Positions 1-15,246 of a DNA stretch of 64,000 nt are shown here, in pieces. Source of the DNA: Henckelia pumila (Eukaryota > Streptophyta > Magnoliopsida > Lamiales > Gesneriaceae); NCBI RefSeq assembly GCF_033568475.1, contig NW_027331831.1:3534001-3598000 (forward strand), written 5' to 3'. Under the pieces are notes generated by a model. The model searched no databases, was not told the origin of the DNA, and saw nothing but the letters and a program-made list of their open reading frames with translations. The stretch's first letter is position 1; each line of letters opens with the position of its first letter. The translations under genes and the position numbers were made by a program.

Positions 1-2272
1 AATAAAAAATGGATTCACTGGGCCTTATGAATTGATTCAGTTCTAGAACATGCTAGGTCGAGCTGTAAATATGCTCAGATTTAAAAGTGGTGAAAATTTG
101 TGCACAGTTAATTTTGAATTGCATTTACTATGGCAGAATTCTCTGTATGAAGGGTTAACATCCATAGATATGCCTTTATGAAGAGTGTTCGATCGTGCAC
201 TATCTTGGTTCATGTGGCATTTCTTTAAACACTCGATCAACTCTCAACATTGCTAAAGTCATTTTCAGTCACTTACGTTAGGGCCAGCGCTATCACAGAT
301 TGCATCCTTTGAAAAATCAAATTCAATATCATTTTCAGTTTTAAACGCATTCTGTCTTGTTAATAATACAATTTTGCATTTTGTTTAGTAAGTTATGGGG
401 GCTTGTTCTGTCCTTGCAAATTAGTAACTTGCTAGAATAGGAAAGAAATTAGGCCTTCTTTTCACAAGTATTGAGGGAAAGAATGAAAAATCTTGACATG
501 AATTTATACCTGCTTTAGATAGTGTGGGTAAGAGATCTTTAATGGACAGATGAGTTAATTTCAGTTATCATACAACAATTGCAAAAGTTTGGTTAAAAGA
601 TAGTGGATTGGAAATATTCTTGCAGTGATACTTGGATTGCTAGGATGTTGGTTGACTGCTCCAGTGTTGGCAAAGATAGTTGTTTAAAAAAAATGTAATC
701 AACAAACCAGTAATTGAATCTGTCCTTTTCAAAGCCTTAATGGAAAACTTGGAAATCTTTCATGATAAATAATATTCTCTTCAACAAATAGCTCTGTGAG
801 GATATAATGGAAGAGTAGTAAAAAGCAAAAGTAGTACCATCTCCCAACATCAGTCTATCATGAAGTGCTCTCAATCAGCCGTAGTTACCAAGACTACGTT
901 CTCGAAATTTCCCCTAGACCAATAAGTATAAACTAAAGCAAGAAAAGAATTTGAGTTTATCGACCCTATTAAACCACTTTGGTCGAGTATTGCAGTCTAG
1001 ACCATCGCAACCAATGGTAGCAACTTTGTTGCTTTGCCAAAACTCCATATGTGTCTGTCAAGAACAGCCATTTTATTGAAAGTTGTAGGATTACGAGTGG
1101 GTAGGTAAAGAATCTGGTAATTAGAGTTGCAAAGGGATTGATGGGGGCACATATTCAGTTTTTGTATGCACGGGTTTCATGAAGCATAGGTCTGTTGTGA
1201 GGTGCAATTGATGTTGCACACCTTTATGATCATAAGATAGATAAGTTACATGTTAATCATAGGTATATCGACTTCAATGGTGCATGTAACTCTCTCATAC
1301 ACTGTCCATCTCATAAACACAGTTCATATTAATTTGGGAGACAATTGGACGATAAGAAGGTTCATAGACCTTTTCCAAATTGTGGAGAACTTGTAGGAAC
1401 AATTTGGCTCATACCAAAGTAACTGAAACATCGAGGGATTTAAAAAGAAAAGAATCGAGAAATGTACCTTAAAGGTCATTCGCAATCAAATATAGAAGAA
1501 TTTTGCAAGGTTAACGTGGACATTAAATTGGTGCTTTCACTGAAGGACTGGTAAGAAGATACGTAGCAGACATTCTGGCTACTGGTGATGTTAAATTGTG
1601 TGTAATTTTGATTTTAGCATGAAGGGTATATCCTTAGGTTACCCATCCAGCCATTTGATTTGTCAATCTCACCTGTGGCCCAAAGCAAGAAGAGTAGTTG
1701 TTTGCTATTGCATCATTGTGGTTGTCAAAATATTAAGGCAGTGTTTGCTTTTGTTTGTTCTTATTTTCCGTTCATTTTCAAGAAAACTCACTCTACCTTC
1801 ATGATTATTAATTTGAAACTAAATTTTCATATTTATCCATAAACACCATATTGCTGTATTTTATTGTTATACAATGCCATATATTTTAAAATCTCGAAAT
1901 ACCCAATACTATTTATAATTATTAATTACCAGACAAAAGTTCATATAATTAATCACTATGGTAAATATTTCTAAAAAAAATGAAAACCACACTTCATTTC
2001 CAAATATATTTTCAGAAAACTCATTTTCACAAAATAAACTTCCGAGAACAGTGGAAACAAAACCAACGATATCCCAAGTATTTTAGTTCAAGGTGGTCAG
2101 TGGCAGCTTTATATGGCCTCATGAGTAGATTTGGTAGCTCTATGTTTTCATGATTTTGAAAGTTTAATCTTTTTTCTTGATTATGAGTTCAATGTTCATA
2201 AAATGTGTGTTGTGAGAAACTGCAAGCTGAAAAATAGTAATGTATCATTGGCTATTACTTATTTTACTGTAG
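1..2272. other. Left-edge non-coding stretch, probably intron
   Basis: No convincing exon, RNA gene or intact element is visible here. The stretch is moderately AT-rich and full of stops in all frames. It ends in a pyrimidine-rich tract and an AG acceptor just before the candidate terminal exon at 2273, so much of it may be intron of a gene that starts outside the window. That reading is an inference. Confidence 0.3.
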
Positions 2273-2368
2273 ATGAATGGCCTTTATGAATCTCTGGATG
2301 GACGTCTGTCATCTTTGGAGAAGTTAAAAGTTGTTGAGGCACCAATTCATGTTGAAGCTGCTGAGTAG
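2273..2368 (+). CDS. Candidate terminal exon of a gene entering from the left
   Basis: An AG acceptor at 2271-2272 follows a T-rich tract, and from 2273 a frame of 31 codons runs to TAG at 2366-2368. The peptide starts MNGLYESLDGRLSSLEKLK and continues with an acidic end (VEAPIHVEAAE). It is hydrophilic and helix- or coiled-coil-like, and base composition is higher in GC than the flanks. I do not recognise the family. Because it begins with ATG it could also be a tiny stand-alone ORF, but the acceptor context favours a last exon whose partners lie upstream of the window or in 1-2270. No second exon could be identified with confidence. Confidence 0.3.
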   Translation: MNGLYESLDGRLSSLEKLKVVEAPIHVEAAE

Positions 2369-6722
<4,354 letters not shown>

Positions 6723-6906
6723 TTTGTTTTTGGCGTTCGATATCCAAATGGGATATGTTCCAGCCCACGTATGGAATCATCAACATCCAATCTTAGTTTC
6801 ATATCTTGTCTACCTCTTAGCTTATGCAAACTAGAATGTATTTTAAACGAAATGATATTGATCAACTTGAAATTCTATCCTAGTCAACACGAAATACATA
6901 AAATAT
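6723..6906. other. 3' flank of the endoglucanase gene
   Basis: AT-rich sequence that should include the 3' untranslated region and polyadenylation site, up to the miniature LTR element. No other feature is seen. Confidence 0.5.
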
Positions 6907-7213
6907 TGTTGGGTGCAATAATTGTTCTTGCTGAATAGAGCGATCGAACTATTTGGGTTGCTGTGCGTTTAAAAGATTTGAGTCGCACCATTACCAACCG
7001 CTATAGCTTTAGCTAAAGCGGCAAGCGTGAATTGGTATTAGAGCCATGAGTTCGATTCTTATTGATTGCAAGGTGTACAATTCTTGGGAGGGAGATTGTT
7101 GGGGTGCAATAATTGTTCCTGTTGAACCATGGCGCTCTTGTCTGCTGTGCGGTTTAAAAAATTTGAGTTGCACAATTACCACCAGCCATAGTTGTTGGTA
7201 AAACTACAAACGC
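6907..7213 (+). mobile_element. Old miniature LTR retroelement (TRIM type)
   Basis: Two direct repeats of about 115-120 bp, each starting TGTTGGG(G)TGCAATAATTG, lie at about 6907-7028 and 7097-7213. Just after the first is TGGTATTAGAGCC (7033-7045), close to the primer-binding site complementary to initiator Met-tRNA. Just before the second is a purine tract, GGGAGGGAGA (7086-7095). The gap between the repeats is only about 65 bp and holds no coding capacity. This LTR-PBS-PPT-LTR order in about 300 bp defines a terminal-repeat retrotransposon in miniature. The two LTRs differ at many positions, so the insertion is old. The right edge is approximate. Confidence 0.7.
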
Positions 7214-9713
7214 TCGATCCTATAAATATGAAATCAATAAATTTGAAATTTATGATCATACTTGTTTGAATAACAAAAAAATAGATTTGAAATACAAGAT
7301 TTTGAAATTCTGATGCCTCCACAATTAAGTCTAATAATGAATTTGGTCCTCGTAATTCCGTATTCCAGGTTTCGTAAAATTAAAGTTGACAATCAAAGCC
7401 CATGGATTATCCCAGAAGAGACTAGGGTCCCGTCATTAATGTTCAAAGCCCAGTGGGCCCAAAGTGTAAAATAAATGAGAGAGGGCATGCGTTAAGAGGG
7501 TAGAAACACGCGTTCTGTTTTCATGCAGACCGTTTGTTCAAACAACAGTACCATCTAATCGCTACTTGGCGGTTGTATTCTCTTAAAAATACTTTTGTCG
7601 TATGAGTCTGTCGCATAAAATTTGTTCAGTATTTACACGATGAATACCGAAGGATAATGATTCAAGATCCAACCTCATTGAAAAAAAATAATAATAATTA
7701 TCAAACCTTTGTACTTGACATAAGGGCCTATTTTTAATTTAGACTAAGCATCATTTGTACGCAATGCATGCACGATGCATCTATAAAAAAAAAATTGAAT
7801 ACATAAAATTTTTATGATAATTGATTTTCATTTTATTTTTTTAGTAATGATACCATGAATTAAATTTCAAAAATTTAGATTAAAATAAAATGAATTTTTT
7901 TATTTTAAAAATTTTGAAAGCGGTAAGATATGATAATTATTGATAAATTACAAATAAGTTAGTTATTATATACCCCTTTTAAAATTATTAGTATTATACA
8001 TATGATGATATAATTTTAGTTTTTATTTAAGTTTCATCAAATTAATTGACTTGTTAATATATGGTTCAGATTTTGATTTAATAGTAAGGTATAATTCATA
8101 TTTTTGATAAATTACACATATTCAAATCAAGTTTGAAACTTAATCCTCATACTAGCCAGAACTCGGCCTAATTAATTAACATATGCAACAAAGTCAAATG
8201 TTTTTGAACAAAAATTGGAAAAAAGTTTTGATGTTTCGTGCTGTTTGGATATAAAATTTGAAAATTAATATGCAAAAGTAGGGTGGGACCAGATTAGATA
8301 TTTTCTGGCTCATTTCTAAATACATGAGATTTAGTCATCCCACATCTCCGATTCTCCCTTGAGTTTTGTTCATATATCCTATAGTATTTACTCTTCTATT
8401 TTGGTTTTCCACCGACATTATATTTATTTTTAACTTAATAATACCAAAAAATTTATTTCAATAATTTTGCACTGAAGGGGTGGTTAGATCATTAAAATAA
8501 TTTATTGCTAACTTTTATTTTAAATTATGAATTGCAGGAAATAACAAGTTTCTACCATTTTCCAAGGTATTATTGATGTCATTTATATCTTATTATATTA
8601 TTCGTATCAGTTCACAAATTTGTGTACAGAAAACGTAGTAAAAATCGTGTGATCATTATTTTTTCTAATTAATTTGTTTAAAATATTGAATGAATAAATA
8701 TTTTCAAGATTAAAAAAAAATTGATAGTTTGAAAATTTTTGTTTGTTACAATCAACAAGCTCCAATGTTAAATATTATTATATTTTTTACCGTCAAAAAA
8801 AAATATTATTATATTTTTATTTTAATTTTTTAAAAAAAGAGGGCTCCGCAGCCCAACAAACAGGCCTTTTCTTTTTTGTAATCAATACCACTTACTTTTT
8901 CTACTCCTATGTCTTTCGTTGACTGACACAGTTTTGTTTTTTTACAATTCACTGTAGATGGTCACAATAGCATTTATAACTCTGAAACAAGAACAAAAAT
9001 ACACCATAGTTTTCTATATATATTGTTTTCAAATATTTTAAATCCATATCATGTCCTTTATAACTTTTAACACAAAAACTCACTCACGTGAGACCATTCT
9101 AAAAATAAACTGTAATAGGGATCTTAGACATGATTTTTTTAAAAAATATTATGTTTATATTTAATTTATGAATTTTTTTTTACTGTAAATTATCATTTTT
9201 TTACTACTTATGTTATGACAGCATATTATGTAATATTACATGTTGATTTGAATAAATAATATTAGATTCATGAAATTATAAATTTTTTTGTTCAAATTAT
9301 AATTTTTTTACTGTAAATATATTATTATTATTATTATTATTTTAGTTATATTATGTGATATATGGAATGAAAAATATTTAAATTATGAAAAGCATTATTT
9401 TTTTATGTTCAAAGTATTGTTTTTTAGTGTAAAAATAACATTCTTATTAGTAATATTATGAAAAAAATTGTATAGTATAAGCTGATTTGATTGAAAACAA
9501 TTATTATTTTATGGAGATTATAAACCAGACGGATCCATCTACTCACGTAATCATATAATATAATATTATTCTAAAAAGGGTGGGAAAATGCATTGTCATG
9601 AGATATGGAGATCATTATCCATTAAACTAGTAACTTCGTCACATAGAAAAATAAATATATTTCAAAGAAATTACACATCATTTAAATTTCTTTGTATTTT
9701 ATTAACGAATGAA
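7214..9713. other. AT-rich intergenic stretch
   Basis: Very AT-rich, with poly-A/T runs and a short TTA repeat near 9320-9345. No gene, RNA gene or intact element could be recognised. Confidence 0.5.
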
Positions 9714-9933
9714 TTTTTATTTTTTTTTTACATGCGAATCTCCATCCGCTATTTTTTGTGTGCACTGGGTAAACTCCGGACTAATGCAATATCCTGCAAA
9801 CTAGTTAGGTAAATCACAGTAGATAAGCCTGTTACAGGCTAGTCCAAAAAAGTATTGATAAAAAGAATCAAACTTTTGACCTCTGATCAAGAGTTCACTT
9901 ACTTCACCAACTTAAATACCCCGTTGGCGGCAT
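9714..9933 (-). mobile_element. tRNA-derived SINE with target-site duplication
   Basis: The 220-bp insert is flanked by the same 8 bp, CGAATGAA, at 9706-9713 and 9934-9941. Read on the minus strand, it starts GCCGCCAACGGGG, passes an A-box-like stretch (AAGTTGGTGAAGTAAGTG) and a B-box-like stretch (GGTCAAAAGTTTGATTC), continues with a tRNA-unrelated body (TCTACTGTGATTTACC), and ends in an A-rich tail, seen as the T run at about 9719-9731. That is the structure of a plant tRNA-related SINE. It would have been mobilised in trans by a LINE. The intact duplications suggest a moderate age. Confidence 0.75.
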
Positions 9934-10230
9934 CGAATGAAATATCTTATATTGTGCGTGGTTGGTTATATGGGTGTCCGGACCATTTACATCCACCTTA
10001 CACACAAGACAAGAGAATCACATATAATAGAAGACTAGAGGTGAAGCAAGAATGTTGGAATTATAGGAAGCAAACGGTGATTGAAAACCACAAAAACCTC
10101 GAGTTGTAATTGGCGGCTCCATGATCAAAAGATTCATGAGAAGCTTTTAGCCCTTCTTCTGGATCTTTGGCTTTTTGGTTTTTTTTTTTTTCAAATTCGT
10201 TTGCGCTCCGAGAGGAAATACAAGTGGGGA

Positions 10231-12080
10231 ATGAAGAAGAAGAACATAATTAGCGAAATGAAATCAACGTCAACGTCAATGGAGTACTCTGACTTTGGGC
10301 TGGGTTTGAAGATGCAGGCTGCTGAGTCGTCAGAGTTTCAAAAGACGAGGGCATTTCCCTTCAATCAGTATCAGTTTGATTCTGCCGGGAACAGTACTCA
10401 TACTACCCCGTATGCCGGCGGCGGCGTGGGAACCTTCTTTTGGGACATTTCAAGTATCCAGGCCTGTGGCACTAACGAAATCTATGCTTCAGGTTTGCCA
10501 ACAATTCGTTTTAGAAAGAGCTTCATGATCTTCTTCTTCTCTTTTACTCTATTTTTCTGAGTCAAGAAAGGGTGCGACTTTGACAGAAAACAGAGTAACA
10601 CCCTTTTTCGATCTTAAAATACTGGAATGTTATTGTTGGTTTGCTTTATGACAGGCGGCGGCGGCGGGATGGCAGTGCCTGAAAGATCTTTATTCACGGC
10701 CTCGCAGTTGCATGAACTAGAAAGACAGCAGATGATACAGAAGTACATGATGGCTTCTATACCAGTTCCTCATGAATTAATGTTACCCTTTTCAAGAACA
10801 TCATCATCTATTGCTGATGCCCCACAGTCTAAGAGTAATATATATTTTCATCTGATTACCCCATCTTCTTCCAGTACTCATTTATTCTTTTTTGTTTTCT
10901 TATTCACATATATGTATAGTGTGTGTAGCTTCCGGTTCCGGTGTGGATTCAAGATTTTCATCGAGTAAGTTGGATCCAGAGCCATGGAGGTGCAGAAGAA
11001 CAGATGGTAAAAAATGGAGATGCTCCAGAAACGCTGCGGCGGATCAGAGATATTGCGAGCGCCATTCCCACAAGAACAAACCCCGTTCAAGAAAGCATGT
11101 GGAACCTAAAACTAGCACAACTCAGCCCCTTCAAGCTTCTCACTTCTCTGGCGCCATACCATATGACCACCAAGCTAGGTGAGTAAGTTAAAACATAGTG
11201 GCTAAAAATAGTTCCACTTTCAAATTTTCAAAAAAATATTTGAATTAAAATCAGAAAAAAAAGTTTATAACCCAAAATAGTCATGTTCCTAGCAGCAAGT
11301 ATAAAAACAAACAAGCAAACAAACAAGTAGGACCTCAATTGTTTCTAATCTTTACATTTACATGTGCGACACGTCATTTTCCATGGTATATTATTGTATC
11401 AATTTCTTGTTCTTATCTTATGTTTGATGCATCAAATGGTGTGCCATGTGGATGTTTTCTTCTGACCTTTTGTTGGCATCATCCACGCTCATTATTACAT
11501 GTATATCTAATGTTTGATATAATTCCATGGTAATTGTCGAAGACTCGTGGGAGGTGGCAGCAGCGGCACCGCTATTCCTGTCTCTACCTGTAATTACCGA
11601 CAGCAAATGCAGCAGATATCGTCCAGATTGGACCTAATGATCAATAGAGACCACACACCCCACCAAAAGAATGTGTCCCAATCTCATCAACAAGATTTTA
11701 AGGCCAGATTTGAATTCAGTCATGGGGAGTACAGTAGTTCTGATCATTCACTTCTCCCTCATTCCAAAATGACATCTTTTCAAGAAAATTTCTCTCTCCA
11801 TTCGAACAGAATCCACACACCACCGCCGCCGCCGCATTTCATCGACGCATGGGAGCAAGAAGGGATCAAAGGGCTCTCACCGTCTTCTTTGACGTTATCC
11901 ATGTCGTGGAATCGAGACGAGCAAAGAAATGAAAACGAGTCCGCGGAAAGACCTGGTGGACCATTGGGTGAAGCATTGTGTCTTGGAAATGCTAGTAACT
12001 CAAATCTGCTATCGCCGAATGACTATTATAATGCCTATACTCGTGAGGATGGAAGTCATGCATTCAAATTTATTCGATAA
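10231..12080 (+). CDS. Growth-regulating factor (QLQ and WRC domain transcription factor)
   Basis: Four exons: 10231-10492, 10655-10834, 10929-11178, 11543-12080, giving 409 aa. The QLQ domain at residues 100-133 keeps Q105-x3-L109-x2-Q112, which binds the coactivator GIF. The WRC domain at 163-206 carries the C169-x9-C179-x10-C190-x2-H193 zinc motif and a basic RSRKHVE end used for DNA binding and nuclear import. The C-terminal half has a HFIDAW block related to the FFD motif and the GGPLGE motif typical of many GRFs. The family promotes cell proliferation in leaves and other organs. A miR396 site lies in exon 3, so post-transcriptional repression is expected. The start is uncertain: ATGs at 10231, 10258 and 10279 are all in frame, and the frame is open further upstream through low-complexity sequence that looks like leader. 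Exon 4 begins in frame at an AAG acceptor, which is acceptable but not strong. Confidence 0.93.
11083..11104 (+). promoter_or_regulatory. miR396 target site in the GRF transcript
   Basis: The stretch CGTTCAAGAAAGC followed by ATGTGGAA encodes RSRKHVE at the end of the WRC domain. It matches the conserved miR396 recognition site of plant GRFs, including the one-base bulge within the 3' portion of the target. This gene therefore belongs to the miR396-regulated GRF subset. Confidence 0.93.
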
Positions 12081-13038
12081 CATTGATGTAATTTCTTTGG
12101 TTAACGATTCGATTTCAAGTGTTGGATCATGCAAGTCCGATGTAATCACATGTATTTGATCTTTTGTTTTGGGTATATTTTGTATTCTTGACTGGTTTTG
12201 TGCAACTTGAGTTATTTGTTTCTATGTATGCTTTGATACTCTTGTGCTACATGATTAACCATATATATATATTACTTTCATGGGATCATACACATCCTAG
12301 AGTCGCTTTTTAAGGTGGGCAAAAGGGTTTTGAAAATATTATCTAGAGTTGGTTTTTTTGATACGGGTTAAACTAATTTATATTTAAGATAAATAGTTAT
12401 GTTTTTGACATAAAAATTAACATATTATCATTGATCAATTAGGAATCAAAGGACATAATAGATTAATTAAGAGATATGTGTTACAAAATTTATTCGTGAT
12501 ATGTCTCAATTTTTTACGCATGCATGGGTTGGTCGCGTAGCATAATAGAATTTCCCAAAACCATTGTAAATTATACTGTATAATATCGTAGCCTAATTTT
12601 TTTAAAAATTTTTTTTTGTAGAGAACATAGGAAGCTGCCACTGATAATCTCTGTCTCAATTTCAAATATATACAACCAAATTGAGCTATTAATAATTAAT
12701 GCTGAATATATTTTTCATTTTGTTCCATTAGTCGGCTATTTTATTTATAATATGATATGGTTGTCACTCATCTTCATATTAGAATCCAATTCAATATAAA
12801 AAAGAAAGAAAGAAATCCGACTCATTCATTGAATTTGTCGATGAGCAGCTTTTACCCCTGGATGAATAAATGTCTATTTCTACCTTCGAAATGTTCCCCT
12901 AAGCTTCACAAGCTCAAGTTTGCATTCATTAGCTAGAGGCGTTTGCCAGACAATTAGTCCACAATTATTTACTGTTTGCTCTTGTTGGTTTTTTTGTGGG
13001 AAAATGTTTTTGTTTTAAACATTAATTTGTCTATAAAT
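12081..13038. other. Intergenic stretch downstream of the GRF
   Basis: The first 100-200 bases are probably 3' untranslated sequence. The rest is AT-rich with no recognisable feature up to the solo LTR. Confidence 0.5.
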
Positions 13039-13042
13039 GTTT

Positions 13043-13312
13043 GTGATATCCTAGTAGGATACCCCGGGTGGCTAAACCCCCGGGTGATACCCTACAACCC
13101 AGGTGATCGGGAAAGCGGAGCAGGTCTTAACCCGACTATCTTTAGGGAGTGTGGTGATATCCTAGTAGGATACCCCGGGTGGCTATACCCCCGGTTGATA
13201 CCCTACAACTCGGGTGGTCGGGACAGCGAAGCAGGTCCTTACCCGACTATCTTTAGGGAGTGTGGTGATATCCTAGTAGGATACCCCGGGTGGCTATACC
13301 CCCGGGTGTCAG
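13043..13312 (+). repeat. 111-bp tandem repeats inside the solo LTR, 2.4 copies
   Basis: The unit starts GTGATATCCTAGTAGGATAC at 13043, 13154 and 13265, an exact 111-bp period. The third copy is partial. Each carries CCCCGGGTGGCT with nearby CCCCCGG blocks. The open frame across them is a consequence of the repeat having a length divisible by three. Confidence 0.9.
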
Positions 13313-13409
13313 GAGTATCTCGGATGATGATATAACTCAGGGAGTCTAAGCACTCGGGAGACCCCGGGAGGTCTGGGGAGAACCCGGGTAAGAGCAAAAG
13401 AAAGCAAAG

Positions 13410-13443
<34 letters not shown>

Positions 13444-13796
13444 AGTTTTCTTTATTCTCAAGGCCAGGAAACAGCCACGTCTGCTTAGAGTGTGTCAGGA
13501 TAAAATCCCCGACCAAATCATTATGAACCACGCTTCAACGGAGTGGGCTCTTTCCTTAAACTACGGGATGTCTAAATCACACGTGATGACCGTCCCATCA
13601 CCTTAGAAGCTGTCAGTTAGCCCATACCCAGTAATCATTGAAGGCCCAAGCGGGCCATTATAAAAGCTAAGGGAGAATTTCGTAAAGAGCAAGTTGGATG
13701 ATTCAATACAGACTCACTCTCTCAAATATCTTCATCTATCTTTTCCGCCCGGAAATTTACTCGCCCCCGGGTAGTCATTTTATGATAATCGCATCA
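13044..13796 (+). mobile_element. Solo LTR of a Ty3/gypsy-like element, with target duplications
   Basis: The 753-bp unit begins TGATATCC and ends GCATCA, and is flanked by the 5-bp duplication GTTTG at 13039-13043 and 13797-13801. No internal region, primer-binding site or second LTR is present, so it is the product of recombination between two LTRs. A TATAAAA lies near 13660 in plus orientation, so a + orientation is likely. Base composition is far richer in GC than the flanks. It contains three tandem 111-bp repeats and a 31-G run, listed separately. Insertion age cannot be estimated from a single LTR, but the exact duplications argue against great age. Confidence 0.75.
13411..13441 (+). 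repeat. Homopolymer run of 31 G
   Basis: Thirty-one consecutive G residues lie within the solo LTR. Such a run is rare in nuclear DNA and length is prone to sequencing and replication error. Confidence 0.85.
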
Positions 13797-13801
13797 GTTT
13801 G

Positions 13802-14836
13802 GATTGTTGTTGATTGACTTTGCTACGTTAATTTTTAATTTTCAGATATTTTGGTCCAATTGATTATATAAGTAATGTGGTTGTTTTCAAGTCAATATTT
13901 TTCAAACTAACATCATTATTTTTCGAAGTCACATCAATAATTGAATCAAAATTTACTGTATAAAAACTAAAAAGAGTGAACAAAAAATGGCCTGTTTAAT
14001 CCAGTTTTTAAAATCTTTAGGTAAATGGCTTGAATCTTTTTTTTTTTTCAATCATATATTTGTTGGTATGATCCGATATGCGTTTTAATGATCAATAAAT
14101 ATATAATTATGGGAGTTGGGTCATTTATTATAAGTTGGTGCCGAAAATATATTTGACGGGTTGGATTAAAATAGTTTATCATGTTGAACACATTAAATGC
14201 TAGCGTCCGAGTTGGTGGTGGGTTTAATTAATTAATTGCTATATTTTTGTTACTTTAATTAAAAAGCATGCTGGGCAGGGAGCTAGCCTAGCTAGTATAA
14301 TAAATTAGGCTTGGACTAGTCTCGGGCTACATCTTGGGTTCCGGTACCTCTAACAATATGTTTTTTTTATGATTAATATTCATGAAGTGAGTATCATTCC
14401 ATTTATTTAAACGGTATTTCATTTTTTATTTGTTTCAAATTTATAGTCTAATTTTCATATTTAATGTTATTTATCTTATTATTTTATCAATTTATCCTAC
14501 TAAAATAGAGAATTGTTTTCTAAAATTTAGTACTTTACCAAAATTTTTCTTAATATGTGTGAATGAGATGGAGAGAGGGCTCAAATTAAATGAAATATTA
14601 GGATGAATGAATTGAATTACGAATTTTTTTATATGTGCATTTGATAATCATGTGGGCAAGGAAATATCTTTCGCTGTATCGTTCTTTATAATATTTCTAA
14701 TTAATGAGTTATGAAACAATACCCTTTTAAAAGAAATGATATTAAATTAGTGAAAGTATACCCCTAGAACACACATATAAGCATCTTATTGATTTGGAAA
14801 TTTTAATAAAGATAAAGATTGTCGTCACGTTAGGAT
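13802..14836. other. AT-rich intergenic stretch
   Basis: No gene or recognisable element. Short palindromes rich in TTAATTAA and GCTAGC occur near 14220-14300. Confidence 0.45.
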
Positions 14837-15246
14837 TAGGGGTGTTATGGAGTCGAGTTGAGCTCTAGTAGCACACTATTCGAGCTCGAGTTCGAGCTCA
14901 TATTTTACTACTCGAGCTCGATCGAGTAGTAAAATATGTGCTCGAGCTCGAGCTCGTTTGTAGTTCGAGTACTCGAGCTCGAGCTCGAGCTTTTTATATT
15001 ATATATATATATATATAAATTAAAAATATATTAATAAATAAATATAATATTATATATATTATATTTATATATATTTATTTATATTATTTTTTAATATATA
15101 TATGTGGCTTATCGAGTATCTCGCGAGATAACTCGATCACATAGTTTCAAAGCTCGATTCGAGCTCGGTCAAATCGAGTTCGAGTCAAGTTTTGACCGAA
15201 CTACTCACGAGTTGCTCACGAGTAGCTCGGTTCATTTACACCGCTA
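14837..15246. mobile_element. hAT-type miniature element rich in GAGCTC repeats
   Basis: The left end TAGGGGTGTTATGG and the inverted right end (TAGCGGTGTAAATG on the other strand) form imperfect terminal inverted repeats with the hAT-like TAGNGGTG start. The flanking 8 bases, GTTAGGAT and GTCAAAAC, differ only by transitions, as expected of an aged 8-bp duplication. The body is built of alternating GAGCTC/CTCGAG words around an AT-only stretch and has no coding capacity. At 14900-14937 a perfect 16-bp inverted repeat with a 6-base loop is present. It is non-autonomous. Confidence 0.6.

Noticed and set aside
1598-1842. Two overlapping plus-strand ORFs near 1.6-1.8 kb
   Set aside because: Hydrophobic low-complexity products, no splice context, and no recognised homology.
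7033-7060. tRNA-like words near GAGTTCGATTC
   Set aside because: They belong to the primer-binding region and internal part of the TRIM element. No tRNA fold is present.
12976-13335. Plus-strand frame of 119 codons with repeated VGYPGWL motifs
   Set aside because: It lies in the 111-bp tandem repeats of a solo LTR. The period is divisible by three, so the frame stays open by construction.
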